Position numbers and translations under genes: made by a program. A stretch of 64,000 nucleotides of DNA from Triatoma infestans (taxonomy: Eukaryota > Arthropoda > Insecta > Hemiptera > Reduviidae), in assembly GCA_011037195.1 (NCBI GenBank), contig JAAEAF010000103.1, forward strand, positions 62,001 through 126,000, written 5' to 3'. The notes under the pieces are model-generated. The model did not search any database and was not told the origin of the DNA. It worked only from the letters and a program-made list of their open reading frames with translations. This document shows positions 13,301-25,300 of this stretch, piece by piece; positions within the stretch are counted from its first letter, which is position 1, and the number at the start of each line of letters is the position of its first letter.

Positions 13301-16300
13301 GTAATAATTTCTGAAATCAACTATGCTCCAGCAAGTTTGAATGGCTTGCTTTTTCTTCAGAAAAAATCAGGAAGGGAAAGTTCAGATTCAAAACCATATT
13401 TAAAACAACAATCCTTAAGAGAAATTAGTTTCAAAAAAAAAAAAAATATTTATGATAGCTTAATTAGCGATACAGGAATTTTTTTCTCTTTAATAAAACT
13501 ACATTTTTGCATATAATAATGGAACAGTTTAAACACCATATAAATCTAGTAATACATTTTTCATTTCGTTATCATTTCTAATTATTAATGAAATGAATTA
13601 CAGGATGCTGAGGAAAATCAATTTACTGCTGATGATTTGGCGGTTGCTTTAACCCATTGTGAAGATGAAGATCCAATTTTATGGTTGCAGCAAAATTGGC
13701 GCAACATGATAGATACGGTTGTCACGTTGGCCACTAATTATGGTCATGAAAGAAAAGAAAATACTGTTGGAACTATCTCTGCTTCTGAAGCGAGAGATGC
13801 ACTTAGGCTTCACGATGGTAATGTCTGGGCTGCTGTGACAGAATGTGTTGACCAGAGGCAAAGAAAGGTATGTAACAAGAGATTATAAAACTCGCCAAAC
13901 TTTAGGTTTTACTTTTATAACTATGGTTAGGATTTTAAGGGTATTATAAACTAATATTTTCTTTCATTTAATCTGATGTAGATTTGGCAAAGATATATGT
14001 AACTTGTTTATCTTTTTTAATTTAGCTGAAACCCTTGTTTTTTTTTTATTTTTAATAACTCCAACCTACTAAGACTTAAATCAGGTTTGAGTATCAGGAA
14101 GGGGATACTTTTTCCTAAATTTTCTTTATGACATTAAAAAATAAAAGTAAATTTGGCATAAAATATCAAGCATTCCCCTGATTTCGACCTTTCAAAAAGA
14201 TATATTTTTGTTAGTATTTTCATTTTTGGTTGTTTTAAAAACATTCATTTGACATATGTATTCAATATTTCGGAATGTGTCAAGGTTTGATATGATGTAA
14301 AGTTGAAACAAACGATCCTTAACGGAATAATATTTTAGTACGCAGAATTGCTATCAAGAGGAAACTTTTCAAGAGAGGATATAGTGACAATGTTGACAGC
14401 TCACCATGGAAATGTAGAAGCTGCCTATACAGAACTAAATAAGAGCCAGCTAAAACCGTTTCTGATGAGAATATGGGGTCCGCCACAAGCCAATGACAAT
14501 GACAGCGCAGATTTCACAAAGTTAGCACATGGTACTTCCACAAATTATGCATGTTGAACTAATTTAAAAATAATAAGAAAAATATCTCACACGATTTCGC
14601 TTACTGAAACTCCTTCTGTTCTTATGGACAATTCTTATTAAAAAAAGTGGAATTTTTAATAAATATTTAGTTCCTTTATTTCCCATTAGGGGGGACTGCA
14701 AATTTTACGGCATGGCATTAGGGACCCGGTAAACATCAAACTTTTTGTCAAATATGTTCGTCAAATGTCCCATGTTTGACAAACAACAGCCGCATACGTT
14801 TAATCAAGTTTTGTCAAACTTCTGTTCAGTTGCTTGACTTTTTTCACCTGTGCACATCGTGTGGTCATTTATTTTTATTTTATTTAAATGTCTTCGAATA
14901 AAGGCAAAGCGTTTCTCGCGTTGACTCTGGCACTTTGCGTTAAGAAAAAAAATCAAGATGTTGGTCAAAAGAATGGTATAAAGTGAAACATAAATATAGT
15001 CATGAGAATTTGCTGAAAGAAATATTAGTAACAGAACTAGGGGACTACGCCAACTTTCTCCGAATGGACAGCGAAACCTTCAATAGCTTGTTGGAATTAC
15101 TTCGTCCGAGAATCGAAAAGAAGGACACTGTTATGTGTTAAGAAGGATACTATATTCTTTTGATTTCAATTTCCATAATGCCGGAAAGTCTCTGTATAGA
15201 GAAATAAACTGGAGTACAAAATCCTTGTCCTTTTTCCCTAGCTCGGACATGTTCACCGGATGAAAATAAAACAAATACTGAAGATGTTTGACAAAAACGA
15301 CCCGCACACCTTCAAACATGTTTGTCAAACATTTCATCAATCAATTCTTCCATCAAACACGTCAAATAATTTTTTTGTTTGACAAACACATCAAACAAAG
15401 CCACACACGATCAAACTTTCGTGTTTGACAAACATATATAACAAAAAGTTTGATCGTTTAACGGGTCATTAACAGAAGGAAGCCTAACGTGTAGGCTACA
15501 AAGAATCTCTAAAAATCAACGTTTCTGAAAAAATGTTTCAATTAATAAGAACAGATTTTATATAAGTAGTAAGTTGTTCAAGTTAAGTAAAATTTTTAGT
15601 GCTATTTTTGAGAAAATCCCCAAAACTTTCATCCCATTCATATTGTTTTAAACTTTTCTGACCGATTCTTTTAACTTTTAATTCCTTCAAATTTAGTTTT
15701 TATCAAACAATCAACCAAGTAATACATGTAATAAGTTCTGTATTGAACGGTATTTTGAAATAGCAATTTTTAAGGAAGTCTGAGGTCACCGCTTCCCCCA
15801 CAGAACCCTCCCAAAAACATTTCATAGAAAAATTACATGAGAGTAGTTCAACAAAATCATATATTGTTTTATTGTAAAAGCCATTTAGTTAAGCCGGGAC
15901 TACTGGTGACAGATTTTGACGAAACATTCTGATCAGTTCCCATTGTGGATCCTAAACGGAATATCTAATTTGAGCTTCCTACGATTTTCCTTCTTTTTTT
16001 TTTTATATTTACATATATTTACATACACAAGGAATTTAATTCTTTTGTCATATAAAGAAGCATGAAATTTCTTTATTAACTAAACTAAATATGCAGTGGA
16101 TAAGAAACCTTATTCAACTTTCAAATTTGATATTATTAGAGTATTTTTTTTTTGTCACAGATGAGAATGGGGCATGGATGGGCAGGGGTGGTGGTAAGCA
16201 GTTCGACGAGGTGAGTTCTTATAATTCTGACATTAATAACGATCGCATTCATAAATGGCTAGAAAATCAAATTCACAAACCAAATTTATCTCAATCAATG

Positions 16301-19300
16301 ATGCATTTAAATTTAATCGGACAGCTTGATTCGGATGATAGATTAAGTATAAATTTAAAACGAAGACAGAGTGTATCCAATAGTAATTATTATAAAACTG
16401 GAAAAAATTCAGATGTTCATAGATATTTACAAAGTTATTTTGAAGCTAATGACAATTCATTACAAATAAAAAATAAATATACAAGTATGATCAGTCTAAA
16501 TAAGAATTTAGATTTAAATGAAATAAATTTAGCAGGTAAAAACAGTGTAATAAAGGCATTAAAAGTTTCAAATTGGAATACAAATATAAAAAATACAGAA
16601 GACACTACGAGTGAGTTGATGGATTCATTAGATAAAGAAGACGGTGGTTCATCTGTTAGTAGAGATTATTCCATGGAGCAACAGCAAATGATCATGAATG
16701 AATATGAAAATTTACAAATACAAAATAATTCAATTGTAAAATTAAGTAATGAAGAAATAAATTCATCATCAAGTCAAATCTCTAGTGAACCTGTCAGCAA
16801 TGAAGAATTTATAAATCAGATCCAAGCGCTAAGGGAAACATACCAGTTAAAAGGGGCTGATGGTATCGTAGACGTGGAAAGTAGTGATGAACATGAATTA
16901 TCTAGCAGTGAATCCTATGAAAGTTTAGCATCAGAAGATAAAAATAAAGATGAAGAAGAAAGTGAAAACGATGGGCAAACTTTATCAAACACTGGAAACT
17001 CGAATGACATTCAAGTGATAGATGAAAATGCGGAAGTCAAAGTGGATCAACAAGAGAAAAAAATATCGAGCGAATCAATAAACTCAAAAGAATTAGGTAT
17101 TATTACTGAAAACAAACTAGCAGTTCTTGAAAATGAAAATTGTAATAAAAGCGTTATATACGAAAGCAATAAAGATGAAGAAAATGTTACTGAATTTCGT
17201 ATAAAACTTCCACTGAGAAGGACAAAAAGTATGGAAATAGAAGGATCGCAAAAAATAATACAGAAACAATCAGATGAATATACTGTGCAAATTAATAAAG
17301 TAAATGTAAATAAATCTAATTCAAATGAAGTTTCATATGAAAATGTAAATCTATCGGAATCTGAGATCGACAGAAATTTAACTGCCCTTAAAGAAGAAAT
17401 CACAATGATTATAAATGGTAATGAATGTGAAAACTCCCCGTCCTTAACGTTTCAAAAAGAAATTATTACTGATAATAAAAATACTTTTTCAGAAAACGCT
17501 GGTAAGGAAATTTCTAATGATAACGAGATCCGAGGGGAAATTACTGAAGAACCTGTAAGCATAACTAAATACCCTTATGTAGAGACAGTAATAAAGAATA
17601 TCGAAGAATGTTCTAATTCTGGTACCAATAAAGGAATAGCTAACGTTACTGAAACTAAATCCGATCTCTTATCGGATTCGATTACAATATCTGCAATAAC
17701 ATCTAAAATTAATGATTCTTTTGCCATAGATGGTGAAGATTATATTAATATTGAAGAAGATATCACTTTAAAAGACACACAAAAGGATTCCACTACGGAA
17801 AATGTAAAAGAACCGTCTCAACTTGGCGACAAAAAGTTAGTGATAGTCGAACTTACTTCTGAAAACCATATTGGAGAACTGGAAAAAGCGGATATCAGAG
17901 AATCACTTGGAGTTATCGAAGTCAACACAATACAGTTAGAAGTAAAGGAAAAGGAAGGATTAAGAGATTCTACTGAAAATAGGGACGAACTTGTTTCAAA
18001 AAATGAAGAAAAAAATGCATTATTGATCGAAAACAAACATACTTCAGTAAAGAATACAGTTCTTGAACTAACAAATCAATCTGGAATTACCGAATCAAAC
18101 CGTAAGGTAAATTTTTCTGATGAAATCATAGAAACATCTAGTGTTTCAGATGACAAACATGAAACATATCTATCTAGTAATACAGAATTACCGGACAATA
18201 GTTCTGTGAAGTCTACAGTTACTGTCATACATAATAAAATAGTAAATGAAGATAAAAGTCAGTTGATAACTTATGCATCAGATGGAAATTCTGATAAAGA
18301 TATAAGCTCTTTACCTACAGATTCTGAAAAAGATTTAAGTTCTATTTCTGAAGATGTTGAAATTAACAATATAAAACAAATGAAGAAGTTAAATGAAAAT
18401 AAAAACATCACACCAAAAGAGGATATGAAAGATATTGAAATAGTCACAACAAAATTTCCACAAGACAATACATTAAGTAATAGTACTGAACTTATAAATT
18501 TATTAAAAGAAAGTCTATCCAAAGAAGATGTTGTAGAAAGAATTGTAAGTACTTTATTTCAGACTGTTTTAAGAGCATCCGTAGATTTACAAACTTTAAA
18601 TGAACCAGAGCAAAAACGTTCTTCGAGAAAAAAAAAGGAAAGCGAAGTAAGTAGTAATTTTACTTCAGAATCCGAAGAAAATTCTGATAGTGTCTTTTAT
18701 GAAGCTGAAGAATCAGATAAACAGAAAAAAGAAAAACAAATAAAAGAAACACATACAGAAGAATACAACAACGCTAAAATTAAGAGAAACAAACAAACAT
18801 TTGTGGAGAAGCAAACGGGTGAAGAGAAAAGTGACCAGAATAATGTGAAAACGAATGCACATAACGAAGGTACTGACAAATTTGTCCAGGATAAAGAGAC
18901 ATTTTTAGGCGATAAGAAGGAGCATGAAGTAAGTACAAATGTCTTATGCTTGATAAATTTGTAATATTAGAAAAAATTAATGTTAACATTCTTTAATTAC
19001 TATGTTAATTAGAGAGATATTAGAAGAATTTTGGCTGAAGGTTTAGTCGAAGCTTATGACCAGGCAGAATTGGCAGTGCAATTGATGGAAATGAAATTTG
19101 ATGAAGAGCAGAGTTTAGTAGCTGCTAAAGAATGCGCTTCATTACAAGAGGCAATTACATTTTTACAACAAGAATGTTCTTTATGTGCCGGAAAATACTC
19201 CTTGAAACAGGTTAATATATAATTTAATTTACAATTTTTTGATTTTAAGGCCAAAGTGTTTTCTATTATAAGATGGTAATAAAGAGAGGAGCCAATTTTT

Positions 19301-22300
19301 CAGCCAATCCTGTTTTATTTTTCACATTTGTAGTGATTACAGATCTTTTTTTATAAATTTGCTAACGTTTCGGCACTAAACGTGCCATCCTCAGAGGAAA
19401 TTCTACAAATATAGAAACATTATTCATACATTATTATATTAATACAATTTGTATACAAATATACCTATTTTAATCACAAATTAGTATTTATTTTTGTCCA
19501 AAAATTACTAACCATTTTTTTAATCTGCTATTTTATGTGAAAATTTTTTATTATATTTTTTTATTGTTTTATTATTGTAGGCTTCGTTATTTTTATTTAA
19601 CATTATCTGTTCACGTCTAATTTTAGTTAAAATTGTTTGTTATTTATTTTAATCAACCAAATATTTTTCTAGTGATGGTTACGTGGTTTCTATTATTTTA
19701 ATCTTTTTTCTGTAAAATTTTTTATATACATATAATTTTATATCTTAATTATTGTGTCTTTTATTTAAAACAATTGATTACTGAAGTTTTAACATTGCTA
19801 CTTACAGATATAGTTCGAGTCTTGTACTTATTTTTATTTTTTATACTTTTCAGGTTTCGTTATTTTTATTTATGTTAGCATTATCTGCTTTTTGTCCATT
19901 TTACATCAGAACTATTATCTATTTGTTTTTAAACAGCCAAAGAATATTCATTTATATGTTAGGCTCACGTGGTTTTTTCTTACTTATCTTTCAGTCTTTA
20001 TTGTGTGCTTTTTGTCTGTAAAATTATTTAAATTTATACTTTAATAATATATTTGTATTATATTTTTTTTATTTTTTATTATAACATCTATTAAAAGAAG
20101 TTTGGTTTCAATATTAAAATCAATATTAAAATTAAACCAAACTTCTTTTAATAGATGTTATAATAAAAAATATAATACAAATATATACAAATACTTTTTT
20201 GCAATTTTCTCAAAAATGGCTCCGACGATTTTCTTGAAATTTGGTATATGAACTATACATACAAAGATCTACAACTTCTATTTGTAACATTTCTCCGGAA
20301 AAATTCATTTAAAGGCAGTTTTGAAGGAGGGGTTGGGTTAGGTTTCAATCTAAAGTTCTATTTCGGTTCGCTATACAATTCTGTCAACTAAATAATATTA
20401 ATAAGAATATAATATGTTGTTGAAATTCCGAGTTTGAAAAAAATCGGATAACCGGAAGTGGGTTTACTTTACCACTTAGTAAATGATTTTTTCACTTTTT
20501 CGCCATTTTCTCAAAAATTGCTCCGATAATTTTCTTGAATCTTCTTACATAAACTAAACATACAAAGATCTATAACTTTTATTTGAAACATTTGTCTGGT
20601 AAATTCATTTAAGGGCACTTTTAGGGGAGGGATGGGGTTATATTATTCTCTAAAGTGCTCTCATATTTGATTATACAATTCTATCATCCAAACAAAATTA
20701 ATTAGAAATAAATAGATGGCCAAAATTCCGAGTTTCAAGAAAATAGTAAACCGGAAGTGCGCTTTTACTGAACATTTTTTCAGTTTTCGAAGAATTTCAT
20801 TAAATTTGGTACACAACCTATAAAATTTGTCAATTATAATTTTGAGAACTGAGTAATGGTCATTGCCGCCTGAGCCTTCTCAGTGCACTGCCGGCCTCCG
20901 GATGGTGTTCTCTCGTTACAGACAACACTGCCCATCACCGGACAGTGTGCTGTAAGAGCTCCTAGGAAGAAAAACCTAAGGGCAGCACAGCTGGACTCGA
21001 ACCCGAGTCCTCCGCGTGGGAGTCCAATGCACTATCCACTGAGCTAATAGATTTATTCTTAATTTAACATATTTAATTGTAGGAGAGGGATGCAAGTTTT
21101 TACCTGGCTCCTGCTTACTTCGTGATTTTTAACTAGCCAAGCTACTAATTATGATAGGTAATGTAAGTATTTAAAAAAAAAAAGTTGAACCCCCACATAT
21201 CCAAGTCACGAGCCGCCACTGCCATCTTATAATATAATTTAATGTTTTTGGTGTTCGTTACGACCGCTGTATTCAGTGTTGTAAATTGGATGTTGAGGTT
21301 CGGTCACACAAAAGAACTCTTTTTAAATTTGTACTGACGTTTCAGCAAATTTATTGCTCCGTTTCCATGATGAGAACAAGTTAAAATTATCCAAGATAGT
21401 TAAAAATAATGGCTATCCTCTCCATATAGTACAAAAAATATTAGATCAACGATCCACAGATAATATGACCGACCTAATTCCCTCTATGCCATCACAGTAA
21501 CTTCCAATATCTTATATCTCTATCCCATACATAGAAGGTCTATCAGAAAAAATAGCTAAAATCTTCAAGAAATATAACCTTTCCATTGCTCACAAAAACT
21601 CCAATCCTCTAAAAAAAACTCTTTTCTAAACTAAAAGACCCCACACCCACAACTTTATTATCAGATGTAATTTATAAAATAAATTGTTTACAATGCCCAG
21701 CTACATACATAGGACAAACATCTCAATATTTAAAAAATAGACTGTACCAACATAAATACGACTGTAAAACTAAAAAACCGACTGACATGACTATAGCACT
21801 AATGGAAAAAACATGAATTTGACATGGAAAACACTAAAATTCTCTCCATCAACAATATATAAAAAAATCTGGTGTGAAACACTCACACAACTTTCTCTTA
21901 CTCCAGTACTCAAAATTATAATTGACAAATTTTATAGTTAGTGTACCAAATTTAATGAAATTCGTCGAAAAGTGAAAACACTGTCCAGTAAAACTGTCCG
22001 GTTTACTAATTTCCTTGAAACTCGGAATTTGGGTCATATATTAATTTCTAGTTATTTCAATTTGGATGACAGAATTGTATAATCAACTGTGATAGCATTT
22101 TAAAGAAAAACATAACCCCCCTCCCCCAAAAGTCCCCTTAAATGAATTTATCAGGGGAAAAGTTTCAAATAAAAGTTGTAGCTCTTTATATGTATAGTTA
22201 ACAACGCTGGTTTAAAGAAAATCGTTGGAGCCATTTTCGAGAAAATACCAGAAAACTGAAAATTATATTTCAGTAAAAACGCACTTCCGGTTATCTATTT

Positions 22301-25300
22301 TTTTTCAAACTCGGAATTTCAACAACATATTTAATTCTAATTAACATTATTTAGATGACAGAATTGTCTAATATACTGAAACAGCAGTTAAGATGAAAAC
22401 CTAACCCCACCCCTCCCCCAGAAGTGCCCTTAAATGAATTTTCCTGGAGAAATGTTTCAAATAAAAGTTGTAGCTCTTTGTATGTGTAGTTGATATAGTA
22501 AGTTTAAAGAAAATCTTCGGAGCCATTTTTGAGAAAATTGCAAAAACGTAAAAAAAACAACTAGTAAAGTGGTACTTCCGGTTGAGGAATATTGACACAT
22601 AACGCACCGTCAGATCCCATGGTGATACCTAAACGTAATATCAAGTTTGAACTTTCTACGATTTTTCGTTTTTGAGCTATGCTGTTCACATACATACACA
22701 CACACAGACTCACACACAGACACACACACACACACACAGACCATTCGCTAAAAACCACTTTTTTGGACTCAGGGGACCTCAAAACGGATATTTCCGGTGA
22801 AAACTCGATATCGAAAATTTGACACGATTACAATACTTCCTCTTACTAGGAGTAAGAGAAAGTAAAAGAAATTATTGGAAATGATACATATTAAAAAGTA
22901 TAAATTATCTATCAATTTTACAACAGACATCGAAAACCTATCCCTCATTTATAACAATCTCCTATAAGACACGGTTTTCACATCCGCTCTCCCAGCCCTT
23001 TATAAACCTTGACCCATCCAATGACTTGGTGACCCACTTGGTGACGGTATATCACAGGTTAAACTACAATTTGTAAATAATTCTAACTGAAAATTTTTGT
23101 AAGTACATTTCCTAAGTTATTTCCATATTTTACTCTTATATATGCCACATATTGTCAAAGTTCCAATTATTGTGATTTAGTTTAATATTGATCTGTTCTA
23201 CAACAATAGTTTAAAATAAAATTAAATGTGCTGTATATATATATTCGTATATCATACTTTTTATAAGTTTATTTTTTATATAGTTTATTTTAAAAAAAAT
23301 TTATTTGAAAAAATTTATTTATGTTTATATTTTATGTTGTTTTTCTATTTTTTTGATTTGTATTAAAACCTTTGTACAAACCCTGAAGAAGGCAATAAAT
23401 TTGCCGAAACGTCTGTAGAAATTTAAAAAGAGTTCTTTTGTATGAACGAACCTCAACATCCAATTTGCAACATATAATTTAATGTCTTAAAAAAAAATCA
23501 ACTATGAAATTTTAAAATGAAAATTGGGCTACCATTAAGATTGGTACAAATATTTAGATCTAGATATACTGTTAGGAATATTTATATTAATACTAATTTA
23601 GTAGAAGTATAAATCGAAATGATAGAGTTCATACTTTCTTCATTTAAATATTGATTATAACTTTTTTTTCTTTAGTTTTGTTTTTATTTATTTATATTTA
23701 TATTATTTATTTAATTATTTTGTTCCTTGGAGTCAACACAATTATAAAAAAAATATATTAGATACAAAATCTCTTTTAGACGACATTAGCAGAGTTAAAA
23801 GGAAAAAATTCTTTAACTTTAGAAACTATATGAATCGACGTTCACGTTCGGGGATAGTACTTTAGGTTCTTATATCAGGTACTGAATCTAAAAAATTAAA
23901 AAGTTCATTAACTTACTGAATAATTGTGATTTTGTTTTTAATTCTTCTCTTTAATTATTCAAATTCATTTATTGATGAAAGACACCGATATGTCCGAAAA
24001 GTCACCAATATAGTTCTGAAAGTAAAAGATTGTAATTTTTTTTTCCTCCAAGAGCTATATTTCCTAATATTAAAAAGGGCCAAATACATCCATTATATTA
24101 TATATCTCTTTTGTTTCTTGTAGATGGTTTCTATGCTGGAATGCGATCATCGTTGCTGCCTTGAGTGCGCAAACAACTACTTTACATTGCAAATCACCGA
24201 ACGTAGCATAAATGACTGTGTGTGTCCTTTTTGTAAAGAACCTGAATTAGGAAAACTTGAAGAAGATCAAGCATTGGAATATTTTAGCAACTTAGATATT
24301 TTCCTTAAGGCAATTGTTAGAGAAAAAGTGCATGAATTGTTCCAAAGAAAGCTAAGAGATAGAACACTAATGCAAGATCCTCATTTTAAATGGTGCGTTA
24401 AGGTAAGATCCAATTTTAATTGTTACTTTTTTTGCTTTCTTTAACTGCTGTTATTTTGCAATATATGTAAACTATTTTAGTAATTATTATTACTGTTTTT
24501 CAGTGTTCATCAGGTTTCATAGCGAATCCTCGGCAAACACGTTTGATGTGTCCTGATTGTAAGACTATTACTTGCGCTAAATGCGGGCGACCAGTAAGTG
24601 TCTTTAATATGTTGTCGCGTTAATAGCATTTTCCTATCTTGATCAATGGTAGCTTGCGCTTAGAACCAAAATAATAAATATGTTATTTTGAGTGTTTTAT
24701 TTTTCCTTTTTTCTACAAATCTCTCAGAAATAACAATAATAAAATAAAAATATTAATACAATAATAACTTCATAAACCACAACTTGATTAAAGATAATGA
24801 TAAATAAATGAACTTGCTACTAAAAATTCGATATAAAGGAGATGAACAGAATTAAATTAGAAGTCCGTTCTTGGAGTAACCGTGTACATTGTGACAAATT
24901 GGTCTGTTGAGTAGCCGTTGATTGGCGTGAATGCATATTTAAATTATAGAAATAAAGAAACTTAACAAAACTACATGCTTGCTCTACTTTCGATTTATAA
25001 TGGTAATTTCAAGTGTAAGAAAATCGTTTTGTATTTTTACAATTTGGACTGTATAATTTAGAGTAAGAATTACGATCATGTCAAATTTTCGAAATTGAAC
25101 TTCTTCATAGGAATTACTTGTTTTGAGGTCCTCCGAGTAAGAAAAAAGTGTTCTTAGCACAAAGTATATGTGTGCGAATAAAATATCTCGAAAACCAAAA
25201 ACCGTAGATACTCAAACTTGTTATTCGTTTAGGTATCACCATCACATCTGACACGAAAGTTTCGGTCAAGTTCCATCAACCGGAGTACAACTTTACTAAT

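Larger units (their letters stand above)
21232..23485. mobile_element. Penelope-like retroelement with GIY-YIG remnant and inverted ends
   Basis: Flanked by a 14-bp direct repeat ATATAATTTAATGT (21232-21245 and 23472-23485), taken as the target duplication. The left end (about 21278-21358) is the reverse complement of the right end (about 23395-23475), including the box GTTTCAGCAAATTTATTG / its complement. Plus-strand coding remnants at 21507-21850 read [20 protein letters not shown], then after a one-base frameshift [19 protein letters not shown], a GIY-YIG endonuclease core typical of Penelope elements. No reverse transcriptase is left. A copy of the window's abundant CCGGAAGT repeat sits inside (21890-22865). 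Dead element in the intron that splits RING1. Confidence 0.8.

Noticed and set aside
13166..13516. 116-codon plus-strand frame in a LUBEL intron
   Set aside because: Low-complexity composition, a long A run inside, no similarity, and it stops 90 bp before a true exon.
14532..14557. LUBEL ending at the stop after the UBA exon (14557)
   Set aside because: A donor at 14532 restores phase with 16161, and the RBR module lies downstream in frame. A truncated isoform is possible but unsupported.
16161..18928. Several minus-strand open frames of 60-118 codons opposite the giant LUBEL exon
   Set aside because: Ser/Phe/Ile-rich mirror images of an E/N/K/S-rich frame; no start context, splice structure or family similarity.
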